The position numbers and the translations under genes were made by a program. A model generated the notes under the pieces. It made no database searches. It worked only from the letters and a program-made list of their open reading frames with translations, and was not told the DNA's origin. From Rhodanobacteraceae bacterium (GTDB taxonomy: Bacteria > Pseudomonadota > Gammaproteobacteria > Xanthomonadales > Rhodanobacteraceae), in NCBI GenBank assembly GCA_004299705.1, contig SCQS01000020.1:1-63497 (forward strand): 63,497 bases of DNA. Reading direction: 5' to 3'. Position 1 is the first letter of the stretch. Each line of letters starts with the position of its first letter. Positions 28,172-37,119 of this stretch are shown in pieces.

Positions 28172-29485
28172 ATGTCATACGGACCCGCACCGCAGGAACA
28201 CCAGGTCGTCTACACCACGCTGCATTTCGAGCAGCCGTGGACGCTCGAGAATTACCGCAAGGTCGGCGGCTGGCAGGCGTGGGAGAAGATCCTGGCCGAG
28301 AAGACCGATCCGGCCGCGATCGTGGACGAACTGAAGAAAAGTTCGCTGCGCGGACGCGGCGGCGCGGGTTTCCCGACCGGCATGAAGTGGTCGTTCATGC
28401 CGCGCAGTGCGCCGGGCCAGAAATACATCCTGTGCAATTCGGACGAATCCGAACCGGGCACCTGCAAGGATCGCGACATCCTGCGCTTCAACCCGCACGC
28501 GGTGCTGGAAGGCATGGCGATCGCTTGCTACGCGACCGGCTCCACCGTGGCCTACAACTACCTGCGCGGCGAGTTCCACCACGAACCGTTCGAGCACATC
28601 GAGCAGGCGCTGCACGAAGCCGAAGCCTCGGGCCTGCTGGGCAAGAACATCAAGGGCAGCGGGGTGGACGTCACCATCCACAACGCGCTTGGCGCCGGTG
28701 CCTACATCTGCGGCGAGGAAACCGCGCTGATGGAATCGCTGGAAGGCAAGAAAGGTTGGCCGCGCTACAAGCCGCCGTTCCCCGCCAACTTCGGCCTGTA
28801 CGGGCGTCCCAGCACCATCAACAACACCGAAACCTATGCTTCGGTGCCGGCGATTTTGCGCCGTGGCGCCGAATGGTTCCTCAACATCGGCAAGCCCAAC
28901 AACGGCGGCCCCAAGGTGTTTTCGGTTTCGGGCCACGTCAACCAGCCGGGCAACTACGAGATCCCGCTGGGCACGCCGTTCAAGGATCTGCTGGCGATGG
29001 CCGGTGGCGTCCGCAATGGCCACCAGTTGAAGGCCGTGATCCCGGGCGGCTCGTCGATGAAAGTGTTGATGGCCGACAAGATGCTGGAATGCAACATGGA
29101 CTTCGACTCGCTGCGCAATGCGGGTTCGGGCTTGGGCTCGGGCGCCGTGATCGTGATGGACGAGACGACCTGCATGGTGCGCGCCTGCGAACGCATCAGC
29201 CAGTTCTACCACATGGAATCCTGCGGCCAGTGCACGCCGTGCCGCGAAGGCACCGGCTGGATGCACCGCGTGCTGTCGCGCATCGTCGCGGGCGGTGGCA
29301 CCCCCGAAGACCTGCATCGCCTGAAAGCCATCGCGGGCCAGATCGAGGGCCACACCATCTGCGCGTTCGGCGAAGCCGCGGCGTGGCCGGTGCAGGCGTT
29401 CCTCGCGAATTTCTGGGACGAGTTCGAGTACTACTGCAAGAACGGGCACTCCATGCTCGATGATGCGCAGAAGGTGGCAGCATGA
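28172..29485 (+). CDS. nuoF: NADH:quinone oxidoreductase subunit F
   Basis: 51-kDa-type subunit that binds NADH, FMN and the [4Fe-4S] cluster N3; 437 residues. Motifs: SSLRGRGGAGFPTGMKWSFM (FMN/NADH glycine-rich loop), LCNSDESEPGTCKDR, GAGAYICGEETALMESLEG, and the cluster ligands in ESCGQCTPCREGTGW plus a distal Cys in GHTICAFGEAA. ATG at 28172 is chosen because the 14 residues upstream derive from the REP palindrome. The next gene nuoG starts after a 133-nt gap with another inverted repeat. Confidence 0.97.
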   Translation: MSYGPAPQEHQVVYTTLHFEQPWTLENYRKVGGWQAWEKILAEKTDPAAIVDELKKSSLRGRGGAGFPTGMKWSFMPRSAPGQKYILCNSDESEPGTCKDRDILRFNPHAVLEGMAIACYATGSTVAYNYLRGEFHHEPFEHIEQALHEAEASGLLGKNIKGSGVDVTIHNALGAGAYICGEETALMESLEGKKGWPRYKPPFPANFGLYGRPSTINNTETYASVPAILRRGAEWFLNIGKPNNGGPKVFSVSGHVNQPGNYEIPLGTPFKDLLAMAGGVRNGHQLKAVIPGGSSMKVLMADKMLECNMDFDSLRNAGSGLGSGAVIVMDETTCMVRACERISQFYHMESCGQCTPCREGTGWMHRVLSRIVAGGGTPEDLHRLKAIAGQIEGHTICAFGEAAAWPVQAFLANFWDEFEYYCKNGHSMLDDAQKVAA

Positions 29486-29508
29486 CGCACAACCATCAGA
29501 GCAATAAC

Positions 29509-29580
29509 TGTCCGCAAAGAACGCAAAGAACGCAAATGAGAAGCAGAACATTCGCGTTCATTCGCGTTCATTTGCGGACA
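29509..29580. repeat. Imperfect inverted repeat (TGTCCGCAAA type) between nuoF and nuoG
   Basis: Left arm 29509-29539 begins TGTCCGCAAAGAACGCAAAG and right arm 29550-29580 ends TTTGCGGACA. Each arm carries tandem AACGCAAA or TTCGCGTT units, giving many alternative pairings. Confidence 0.75.
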
Positions 29581-29618
29581 AATGCTTCCGCTTTTGCTGG
29601 CTTGAATGGAGCGACAGC

Positions 29619-32015
29619 ATGAGCGCGCAACCCCAAGACACCGCGCCGCCGGTCGAGATGGTGGAGTTCGAGGTCGACGGCCATCCGGTCCGCGCGCCCA
29701 AGGGCTCGATGATCATCCAGGCCACCGACGCCGCGAAGATCCCGGTGCCGCGTTTCTGCTACCACGAGAAGCTGCCGATCGCGGCCAACTGCCGCCAGTG
29801 CATGGTGGAAGTGGAGATGGGCGGCAAGCTGGTGCCGAAGCCGCAGCCCGCGTGCGCGACGCCGATCGCGCCGGGCATGAAGGTGTTCACGCGCTCGCCC
29901 AACGCCATGAAGTGGCAGCGCAACACCATGGAGTTCCTGCTGATCAACCACCCGCTGGATTGCCCGATCTGCGACCAGGGCGGCGAGTGCGAACTGCAGG
30001 ACGTCTCGATGGGATTCGGGCGTTCGGTGTCGCGCTTCAGCGAGCGCAAGCGCACCGTGGCCGACGAAAACATCGGGCCGCTGGTCGCGACCGAGATGAC
30101 CCGCTGCATCCACTGCACGCGCTGCGTGCGCTTTGTGGGCGAGATCGCGGGCACACATGAACTCGGCGACATGAGCCGCGGTGACCGCCACGTGATCGGC
30201 ACCTACATCGGTCGCAGCATCGATTCGGAGCTGTCCGGGAACGTGATCGACGTGTGCCCGGTCGGCGCGCTCACCGACAAGGTGTTCCAGTTCAAGGCGC
30301 GTGCGTGGGAACTGATCGCCAAGCCTTCGATCGGCTACCACGACGCGCTGGGTTCCAACCTGTGGCTGCATACCAAGCGCGGCCAGGCCTTGCGCGCGGT
30401 GCCGCGCGATAACGAAGCGATCAACGAATGCTGGCTGTCCGACCGCGACCGCTACAGCCACCAGGGCCTGTACGCGGAGGATCGCGCGCAGAAGCCCATG
30501 GTTCGCAAAGGTGGCGAATTGGTCGAAGTCGACTGGGACGAAGCCATCGCGTTCGTCGCGGCTGGCTTGAAGAAGGCCGGCAACGACATCGGCGCGCTGC
30601 TCGCGCCGATGACCTCGTGCGAAGAAGGCGCGCTGCTGGCGCAGCTGGTGCGCGGCCTCGGCAGCGAGCGCATCGATCATCGCCTGCGCGTGCAGGATTG
30701 CTCGGACGGCGGCCCGGCCGGCGCGACCTTCGAAATGCCGGTGGCGGATGTCGCCAGGGTTTCGGCGGCGTTGATCGTGGGCAGCAACCCGCGCCACGAG
30801 ATGCCGCTGTTGAACCATCGCCTGCGGCATGCCAGCCGGCACGATGCCTCGAAGCACCCGGCGTCGAATCCAGCGCATTACGACATCTCCACTGTGCACG
30901 GCGCGAAAATCTTCGCGATCAACCCGGTGCATTTCGACTACAACTTCGAGCTGGCGGGCGAAGTCGCGGTGGCGCCGCAGCATCTGGTCGGGGCGTTGCT
31001 GCGCACGGCCAAGGCGGCGGGGGTGCAGAGCCACGAACGTGCGCTGGCCGATGCGATCGCCGCGGCGCCGGACGATGCCGACGCGCGCGCGTGGATCGCC
31101 ACGCTGAAGGATGCGCCCGCTTCGGTGGTGATCCTGGGCGACGCCGCCACGCAGCACCCGCAGGCAGCCTGGCTGCGCGCGCTGGCGCGTGCGATCGCCA
31201 AGGCGACCGGCAGCGCGTTCGACGAAATCCCGACGGGTGCGAATGCCGTGGGCCTCGCGCGCGTGGGCGCGCAGTCGGCTGGCGGCGCCAAGGCCATTCT
31301 GGAACAGGCGCCGAAGGCATTGATTACCTGGCAGACGGGTTCGCAGGATACGTTCGCGCCGGCCGCCTACGACAAGGCGCGCGAAGGCGCCGGTTTTTAC
31401 GTGTATGCCGGTGCGTATGCCTGCGCAGGCGTCAGGCGCACCGCCGATGCGGTGCTGCCGCTGGGGCTGCCGCCCGAGATCGACGGCACTTATGTGAACG
31501 TGGATGGCATCGCGCAATCCGTGGCCGCGGGTTCACTGCTGCCGGGCGACGCGCGGCCGGGCTGGAAGGTGCTGCGCGCGCTGGGTGCCGCGCTGGGCGT
31601 CGCCGGATTCGACTTCGTCGACATCCAGGACGTGCATGCGCGGATTGGGGGTGATTTGTCAAAACGGATTGAACTCGCAAGCCGAACCCTCACCCCCACC
31701 CCTCTCCCGGTGGGAGAGGGGCTGCATCGTGTTGCCAGCGTCGGCATCTACCGCACCGACGCGGTGGTGCGGCGCGTCAAGGCGTTGCAGGCGCATCCGC
31801 TGAACCGCGCACCGGCCTTGCGCATTTGCGCGGATGATGCGCGCACGCTGGGTCTGCTGGATGGCGTCAAGGCCGACGTCAACGGCGCGACCTTGCCGGT
31901 CGTCATCGACGCCGCGGTGCCGAAGGGCTGCGCGTGGATCGAGGCCGGCTACGCCGTCACCGGGTCGCTGCCGCCGCATGGCGCGGCCCTCACCATCAGG
32001 GCGGCGACCGCATGA
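29619..32015 (+). CDS. nuoG: NADH:quinone oxidoreductase subunit G
   Basis: Largest peripheral subunit, 798 residues, carrying several Fe-S clusters. The N-terminal [2Fe-2S] domain has [15 protein letters not shown] and [22 protein letters not shown] gives the His-Cys3 [4Fe-4S] site. [10 protein letters not shown] and DVCPVGALT give a further cluster. A molybdopterin-oxidoreductase-like domain follows ([13 protein letters not shown] onward). A REP-type palindrome is embedded in frame near residues 690-702 and is read as [12 protein letters not shown] between the catalytic-like domain and the C-terminal [18 protein letters not shown]. Since the frame is kept and flanking blocks are intact, the gene is probably functional. 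The stop overlaps nuoH (ATGA). Confidence 0.96.
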   Translation: MSAQPQDTAPPVEMVEFEVDGHPVRAPKGSMIIQATDAAKIPVPRFCYHEKLPIAANCRQCMVEVEMGGKLVPKPQPACATPIAPGMKVFTRSPNAMKWQRNTMEFLLINHPLDCPICDQGGECELQDVSMGFGRSVSRFSERKRTVADENIGPLVATEMTRCIHCTRCVRFVGEIAGTHELGDMSRGDRHVIGTYIGRSIDSELSGNVIDVCPVGALTDKVFQFKARAWELIAKPSIGYHDALGSNLWLHTKRGQALRAVPRDNEAINECWLSDRDRYSHQGLYAEDRAQKPMVRKGGELVEVDWDEAIAFVAAGLKKAGNDIGALLAPMTSCEEGALLAQLVRGLGSERIDHRLRVQDCSDGGPAGATFEMPVADVARVSAALIVGSNPRHEMPLLNHRLRHASRHDASKHPASNPAHYDISTVHGAKIFAINPVHFDYNFELAGEVAVAPQHLVGALLRTAKAAGVQSHERALADAIAAAPDDADARAWIATLKDAPASVVILGDAATQHPQAAWLRALARAIAKATGSAFDEIPTGANAVGLARVGAQSAGGAKAILEQAPKALITWQTGSQDTFAPAAYDKAREGAGFYVYAGAYACAGVRRTADAVLPLGLPPEIDGTYVNVDGIAQSVAAGSLLPGDARPGWKVLRALGAALGVAGFDFVDIQDVHARIGGDLSKRIELASRTLTPTPLPVGEGLHRVASVGIYRTDAVVRRVKALQAHPLNRAPALRICADDARTLGLLDGVKADVNGATLPVVIDAAVPKGCAWIEAGYAVTGSLPPHGAALTIRAATA
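31690..31721 (+). repeat. REP-type palindrome inside nuoG coding sequence
   Basis: A perfect 10-bp stem CCCCTCTCCC (31699-31708) and GGGAGAGGGG (31712-31721) with loop GGT, preceded by CTCACCCCCA. The protein reading is [12 protein letters not shown], a peptide often seen where this palindrome lands in genes. It keeps the frame. Confidence 0.85.
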
Positions 32016-33049
32016 ATTACATGAACCTGACATCCGATCCGCTGATTTTCGGCTTGACGCTGGGCTACGTGCTGGCGATTGCGGTGCCGTTGATCATCGC
32101 GGTGGCGATGTACGTGTGGTGGGAACGCAAGGTGATCGGCTGGATGCATGTGCGGATGGGGCCGAACCAGATCGGTCCGTTCGGGCTTGTCCAGGCGTTC
32201 GCGGACGTGGTGAAGCTCCTGATCAAGGAGATCATCGTTCCGACCAACGCCAACCGCTTCCTGTACTTCACCGCGCCGCTACTGTCAGTCATTCCTGCGC
32301 TGGCGGTGTGGGCCGTGGTGCCGTTCAACCAGGGTTTGGTGCTTTCCGATGCCAATGCCGGCGTGTTGTACCTGCTGGCGATGACGTCGTTGGGGGTGTA
32401 CGGCATCATCCTCGCCGGCTGGTCGTCCAATTCGCGCTATGCGCTGCTGGGGGCGATGCGCTCGGCCGCGCAGATGATTTCCTACGAAATCTGCATGGGC
32501 ATGGCGCTGGTATGCGTGCTGGTGCTCGCCGGCAGCCTCAATTTCACCAGCATCGTCGACGCGCAGGTGGGGCATCAGGGTTTGTTCGACTGGTTCTGGT
32601 TGCCGCTGCTGCCGATGTTCTTCGTGTTCTACATTTCGGGCGTCGCGGAAACCAACCGCCTGCCGTTCGACGTGGCCGAGGGCGAGTCGGAAATCGTCGC
32701 GGGCTTCCACGTGGAATATTCGGGTTCGGTGTTCGCTTTGTTCTTCCTGGCCGAGTACGCCAACCTGATCCTGGCGGCATTCATGGTGTCGCTGCTGTTC
32801 CTGGGCGGCTGGCTCAGCCCGTTCCAGGGCTGGCACCTCGGCTGGTTGTCGATATCCGGCTGGTGGTGGCTGTTCGCGAAGTTCTTCATCCTCGCGACAT
32901 CGTACGTGTGGCTGCGCGCAACCTTTCCGCGCTACCGCTACGACCAGATCATGCGGTTGGGCTGGAAGGTATTCATTCCGATCTCGATCCTGTGGATCTT
33001 CGTGGCCGGCATCCTCAAGTATTTCCATTTGGTTCCAATGGGGCTTTGA
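32012..33049 (+). CDS. nuoH: NADH:quinone oxidoreductase subunit H
   Basis: Membrane-arm subunit at the junction with the peripheral arm, 345 residues, about eight transmembrane helices. It forms part of the quinone channel. Diagnostic: [37 protein letters not shown], the acidic loop [30 protein letters not shown], and [25 protein letters not shown] overlaps the nuoG stop by 4 nt. The stop is 1 nt before nuoI. Confidence 0.97.
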   Translation: MNYMNLTSDPLIFGLTLGYVLAIAVPLIIAVAMYVWWERKVIGWMHVRMGPNQIGPFGLVQAFADVVKLLIKEIIVPTNANRFLYFTAPLLSVIPALAVWAVVPFNQGLVLSDANAGVLYLLAMTSLGVYGIILAGWSSNSRYALLGAMRSAAQMISYEICMGMALVCVLVLAGSLNFTSIVDAQVGHQGLFDWFWLPLLPMFFVFYISGVAETNRLPFDVAEGESEIVAGFHVEYSGSVFALFFLAEYANLILAAFMVSLLFLGGWLSPFQGWHLGWLSISGWWWLFAKFFILATSYVWLRATFPRYRYDQIMRLGWKVFIPISILWIFVAGILKYFHLVPMGL

Positions 33050-33050
33050 G

Positions 33051-33542
33051 ATGAAACGAGTGATTGAATATCTCAAGAGCTTGATGCTGCTGGAACTTGC
33101 GGCGGGGTTGTGGTTGACCCTGAAGTACCTGTTCAAGCCGAAGTACACCGTGCGATTTCCGATGGAAACCATCCCGCGTTCGGTACGCTTCCGCGGCCTG
33201 CACGCGCTGCGCCGCTATCCGAACGGCGAGGAACGCTGCATCGCGTGCAAGCTGTGCGAGGCGGTGTGCCCGGCGCTGGCGATCACCATCGATTCGGCGC
33301 CGCGCGCCTCGGACGGCCAGCGCCGCACCACGCGCTATGACATCGACCTGTTCAAGTGCATCTATTGCGGCTTCTGCGAGGAGAGCTGCCCGGTCGATTC
33401 GATCGTGCTGACCGACATCCTGGAATACCACTTCGAGCGCCGTGGCGAGAACGTGGTGACCAAACCGCAACTGCTGGCGATCGGCGACCGCTTCGAGAAA
33501 TCCATCGCCGCCAATCGTGCGGTCGACGCGGCCTACAGGTGA
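33051..33542 (+). CDS. nuoI: NADH:quinone oxidoreductase subunit I
   Basis: Peripheral subunit with two [4Fe-4S] clusters (N6a, N6b) of the 8Fe ferredoxin type; 163 residues. The cluster motifs are [16 protein letters not shown] and [16 protein letters not shown]. An amphipathic N-terminal helix ([20 protein letters not shown]) anchors it to the membrane arm. [22 protein letters not shown] is a family block. Its stop (33540-33542) lies 3 nt before the second copy of the structured repeat. Confidence 0.97.
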   Translation: MKRVIEYLKSLMLLELAAGLWLTLKYLFKPKYTVRFPMETIPRSVRFRGLHALRRYPNGEERCIACKLCEAVCPALAITIDSAPRASDGQRRTTRYDIDLFKCIYCGFCEESCPVDSIVLTDILEYHFERRGENVVTKPQLLAIGDRFEKSIAANRAVDAAYR

Positions 33543-33545
33543 TGG

Positions 33546-33811
33546 GGTCTGCCAACGCCCGCCCACGTGGCCGCGCCGTCGGCCATTTGCCCGCAGGGCA
33601 AGGAAGAACGAGAGAAATGTATGTCAATACATGAACGAGTGATGACGCAGCCATGGGGGCAAATGGCCCCGGCCCGAAGGGTTGCCCCGCAGCGGCTACC
33701 ATACGGCGGTGCGCGCCTTGACCATAGGCCCGCTATGGCACTGCGGCGCGCGCCTTGTCTGGTAGCCGCTGCGGGAGCAACGCGGCTCGCGTGGGCGGGC
33801 GTTGGCAGACC
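33546..33811 (+). repeat. 266-bp structured repeat, copy 2 (nuoI-nuoJ junction)
   Basis: Second copy of the element at 25191-25455. The outer arms 33546-33567 and 33790-33811 are perfect 22-bp inverses, but apart from the first six bases (GGTCTG) their sequence differs from copy 1. Stem 2 is 33581-33592 with 33657-33668 (12 pairs) and again differs from copy 1 while pairing fully. Stem 3 is 33681-33701 with 33760-33781, one bulged base, with two base pairs swapped together relative to copy 1. The ATGTAT/ATACAT hairpin sits at the same offset (71 nt). The element ends 3 nt before the nuoJ ATG. Confidence 0.9.
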
Positions 33812-33814
33812 CGT

Positions 33815-34453
33815 ATGACCCATGCGATCTTCCAGATGGTCTGCTTCATCTTGTTCGCCGTGGTCGCCGTGGGTTCGGCGCTGGCCGTGGTGTCGGTGAA
33901 GAACACCGTGCACGGCGTGCTGGCCCTGGTGCTGACATTCTTCTCCACCGCCTGCCTGTGGATGCTGGCCGAGGCCGAGTTCCTGGCATTGGCACTGGTG
34001 GTGGTCTACGTCGGTGCGGTGATGGTGCTGTTCCTGTTCGTGGTGATGATGCTGGACATCGACCTCGAACCGATGCGCGAGGGCTACATCAAGTACCTGC
34101 CGATCGGCATCGGCGCCGCCGTGATCATGTTGATCGAGATGCTGGGCATCATCGGCATCAAGACCTTCAACGTGCAGGCCGGCCCCAATCCCGCGGGCGC
34201 TTCCAACGTCGAGTGGCTGGGGCAGGCGCTGTTCACGCATTTCCTGCTGCCGTTCGAAATCGCGGCGTTGATCCTGACCGTGGGCCTGGTCGCGGCGGTG
34301 GTGCTGGCGTTGCGCGTGCGCAGCTTCTCCAAGCATCAGAACCCGGCGGCACAGTCGGCGGTGCGCGCGCCGGGTCGTGTACGCATGGTCAAGATGGCGG
34401 CGGTGACGCCCGCCGCGCCGGAACCGAAACCCGCGGAGGAGCCGCAGGCATGA
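33815..34453 (+). CDS. nuoJ: NADH:quinone oxidoreductase subunit J
   Basis: Membrane-arm subunit, 212 residues, five predicted transmembrane helices. Family blocks are [52 protein letters not shown] (with the pi-bulge TM3), and a C-terminal helix [18 protein letters not shown]. The tail after it (about 45 residues, Ala/Pro-rich, basic) is longer than in E. coli. ATG at 33815 is 3 nt after the structured repeat; an in-frame extension into the repeat exists but is not family sequence. No clear Shine-Dalgarno is free of the repeat. The stop overlaps nuoK by 4 nt. Confidence 0.95.
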   Translation: MTHAIFQMVCFILFAVVAVGSALAVVSVKNTVHGVLALVLTFFSTACLWMLAEAEFLALALVVVYVGAVMVLFLFVVMMLDIDLEPMREGYIKYLPIGIGAAVIMLIEMLGIIGIKTFNVQAGPNPAGASNVEWLGQALFTHFLLPFEIAALILTVGLVAAVVLALRVRSFSKHQNPAAQSAVRAPGRVRMVKMAAVTPAAPEPKPAEEPQA

Positions 34454-34758
34454 GCATTCCCCTTTCCTGGTTCATCGTGTTCGCGACGGTGCTGTTCTGC
34501 ATCTCGATCGCGGGCATCTTCGTCAATCGCAAGAACGTGATCGTGCTGCTGATGTGCATCGAACTGATGCTGCTGGCCGTCAACACCAACTTCGTCGCGT
34601 TCTCGCGTTACCTCGGCAATCCTGGCGGGCAGGTGTTCGTGTTCTTCATCATGACGGTGGCGGCCGCGGAATCGGCCATCGGCCTGGCCATCGTCGTCCT
34701 GATGTTCCGCAATCGCCGCACGATCAACGTCGGCGAAATCGATACGTTGCGCTACTAG
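34450..34758 (+). CDS. nuoK: NADH:quinone oxidoreductase subunit K
   Basis: Small membrane-arm subunit, 102 residues, three transmembrane helices. The conserved membrane glutamates used in proton transfer are in [20 protein letters not shown] and [21 protein letters not shown] overlaps the nuoJ stop (ATGA). A 95-nt gap with a short GCCGCGCC/GGCGCGGC hairpin separates it from nuoL. Confidence 0.97.
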   Translation: MSIPLSWFIVFATVLFCISIAGIFVNRKNVIVLLMCIELMLLAVNTNFVAFSRYLGNPGGQVFVFFIMTVAAAESAIGLAIVVLMFRNRRTINVGEIDTLRY

Positions 34759-34853
34759 AAGGGGATTTCGATGCCACATCGTGTCGCACGATGCCGCGCC
34801 CTTCCTGGCGCGGCCAACCGGCAAACCAGCGCCGTGATCCATGAGGTGCAAGC

Positions 34854-36866
34854 GTGATCAGCCAGAATCTCTTGATCGTACTGGCCGGCGCCCCGCTGGT
34901 GGGCGCGTTGATCGCGGGCCTGCTGCGCAACCAGGTCGGCCGCGCGGGCGCGGCCGGCATCGCGATCGTGTCGGTGGCGCTGTCGTTCGCGCTGTCGTGC
35001 ATCGTCTTCTACCAGCTGGTGTGGGGCGGGGCGCCGGTATTCAACCACGACGTCTACACCTGGCTGCAGGTGGGCAAGCTGACCATCGGCATCGGTTTCC
35101 TGGTCGACCGCCTGACCGCCTTGATGCTGGTGGTGGTGACCTTCGTGTCGCTGATGGTGCACATCTACACCATCGGCTACATGCGCGAAGACCCGGGCTT
35201 CCAGCGTTTCTTTTCCTACATCGCGTTGTTCACGTTCTCGATGCTGGTGCTGGTGCTGGCCAACAACTTCCTGCAGTTGTTCGTGGGCTGGGAGCTGGTG
35301 GGCCTGGTGTCGTACCTGCTGATCGGCTTCTGGTTCGAGAAGCCCAGCGCCAGCTTCGCCGCGCTCAAGGCCTTCATCGTCAACCGCGTGGGCGACTTTG
35401 GCTTCATCCTCGGCATCGCCTGCGTGCTGTACGCCTTCCACACGCTGGATTACTCGGCCGTGTTCGCGCAGGCGCCGTCACTGGCAGGTCGAACCATCAC
35501 GGTGGTCGGCGGACACCCGTGGTCGCTGGCCACGCTGATCTGCCTGCTGCTGTTCGTGGGTGCCTGCGGCAAGTCGGCGCAGGTGCCGTTGCACGTGTGG
35601 CTGCCCGATTCGATGGAAGGCCCGACCCCGATCTCGGCCTTGATCCACGCGGCGACCATGGTCACGGCCGGCGTGTTCATGGTAGCGCGCATGTCGCCAC
35701 TGTTCGAGATGTCGCAGACCGCGCTGTCGGTGGTGTTGATCGTGGGCGCGACCACCGCGTTCTTCATGGGCCTGGTCGGCATCGTGCAGAACGACATCAA
35801 GCGCGTGATCGCGTACTCGACGATCTCGCAGTTGGGTTACATGGTCACGGCACTGGGCGCGTCGGCCTACGCGGCTGGCATCTTCCACCTGATGACCCAC
35901 GCATTCTTCAAGGCGCTGCTGTTCCTGGGCTCGGGCTCGGTGATCATGGCCATGCACCACGGCCAGGACATGCGCTACATGGGCGGCCTGCGCAAGCGCA
36001 TGCCGATCACCTACCTGACAATGTGGGCGGGCTCGCTGGCCTTGTGCGCGGCGCCGGGTTTCTCGGGATTCTTCTCGAAGGACCAGATCATCGACGCGGT
36101 GGGCGAGTCGCAGATTTTCGGCCACACCTACGCGTACTGGTGTGTGCTGCTGGGCGTGTTCGTGACCGCGCTGTACACGTTCCGGATGCTGTACATGACC
36201 TTCCACGGCAAGCCGCGCTGGCGCGTCGAGCACAGTCATGGTGACGACCACGGCGGGCACCATGAGCAGCCCGGCGTATTGCCGCACGAACCGAAGGAAC
36301 AGTCGTTCGTGGTGACGTTCCCGCTGGTGATGCTGGCGATTCCATCGATCATGATCGGCTGGGTCACGGTCAAGCCGCTGCTGTTCGGCGACTGGTTCCA
36401 GGGCGCCATCAAGGTGCTGCCGGCCCACGACGTGCTGGCGAAGATGGCCGAGGAGTTCCACGGCACCGTGCCGATGTTCTGGCACGCGTTCGTGACACCG
36501 GCGTTCTGGATCGCCTTCGCCGGATTCGCGGTCGCGACCTACGTGTACCAGTTCAACCCCAAGGTCGCCGACCGCGCGGCGCGGATGTTCCTGCCGATCT
36601 TCAAGATCCTCACCCGCAAGTTCTGGATCGACGAGGTCTACTACAACCTGTTCGCGCGCGGCGGGGTGAGGCTCGGGCGCGTGTTCTGGAAGGGCGGCGA
36701 TGCCGGCCTGATCGAGGGCACGGTCAACGGTTCCGCGTTCGTGGCCGAGCGCAGCTCGCGCGTGTTCCGTCGCCTGCAAACCGGCTTCCTGTACCACTAC
36801 GCATTCGCGATGATCGTCGGGTTGATCCTGCTGTTGGGCGGCCTCTGGTATTGGGGGCTGAGATGA
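34854..36866 (+). CDS. nuoL: NADH:quinone oxidoreductase subunit L (GTG start)
   Basis: Distal antiporter-like proton-pumping subunit, 670 residues, about 16 transmembrane helices with the long lateral helix near the C-terminus. Blocks: VGWELVGLVSYLLIGFWFEKP (TM5 Glu), VPLHVWLPDSMEGPTPISALIHAATMVTAGVFMVARM with the broken TM7 and lysine/histidine line, and MTHAFFKALLFLGSGSVI. The start is GTG at 34854 with GAGGTG upstream. A His-rich cytoplasmic loop HSHGDDHGGHHEQ (about 460) is notable. The gap to nuoM is a 253-nt palindromic composite. Confidence 0.97.
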   Translation: MISQNLLIVLAGAPLVGALIAGLLRNQVGRAGAAGIAIVSVALSFALSCIVFYQLVWGGAPVFNHDVYTWLQVGKLTIGIGFLVDRLTALMLVVVTFVSLMVHIYTIGYMREDPGFQRFFSYIALFTFSMLVLVLANNFLQLFVGWELVGLVSYLLIGFWFEKPSASFAALKAFIVNRVGDFGFILGIACVLYAFHTLDYSAVFAQAPSLAGRTITVVGGHPWSLATLICLLLFVGACGKSAQVPLHVWLPDSMEGPTPISALIHAATMVTAGVFMVARMSPLFEMSQTALSVVLIVGATTAFFMGLVGIVQNDIKRVIAYSTISQLGYMVTALGASAYAAGIFHLMTHAFFKALLFLGSGSVIMAMHHGQDMRYMGGLRKRMPITYLTMWAGSLALCAAPGFSGFFSKDQIIDAVGESQIFGHTYAYWCVLLGVFVTALYTFRMLYMTFHGKPRWRVEHSHGDDHGGHHEQPGVLPHEPKEQSFVVTFPLVMLAIPSIMIGWVTVKPLLFGDWFQGAIKVLPAHDVLAKMAEEFHGTVPMFWHAFVTPAFWIAFAGFAVATYVYQFNPKVADRAARMFLPIFKILTRKFWIDEVYYNLFARGGVRLGRVFWKGGDAGLIEGTVNGSAFVAERSSRVFRRLQTGFLYHYAFAMIVGLILLLGGLWYWGLR

Positions 36867-36883
36867 GCATCGTGAAGAGCGGT

Positions 36884-37100
36884 ACCGGGGACCGGGGACC
36901 GGGGGCCGGCAAAGCCGCGCCAGCGATTACCCCCTTCCAAAGGAAGGGGGTCGCCGCGCAGCGGCGGGGGGATGATGAAACCCGGAGCCACAGCCATCCC
37001 CCTCGATCCCCCTTCCTTCGGAAGGGGGAAGGCGGCCGGAAAGCCCTGGCGCGTGCTGCGCGCGGATCCTGCTCTTGGTCCCCGGTCCCCGGTCCCCGGT
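36884..37100. repeat. Composite inverted repeat between nuoL and nuoM
   Basis: Outer arms are three GGGGACC-type units: 36884-36904 is the exact inverse of 37080-37100 (21 bp). Inside are two near-identical hairpins of opposite orientation: ACCCCCTTCC/GGAAGGGGGT (36929-36951) and TCCCCCTTCC/GGAAGGGGGA (37007-37029). Between these GGGGGATG and CATCCCCC can also pair, so the inner part is an inverted REP doublet. No gene is seen. Confidence 0.85.
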
Positions 37101-37119
37101 CCCGTTTCAAGGAACACGC

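Noticed and set aside
31672-31735. Frameshift or pseudogene in nuoG
   Set aside because: The foreign-looking peptide is in frame and both flanking conserved blocks are intact, so it is an in-frame insertion.
33546-33811. Interpreting the repeat as an insertion sequence or intact mobile element
   Set aside because: There are terminal inverted repeats but no transposase, no visible target duplication, and arms differ between copies. A non-autonomous element remains possible.
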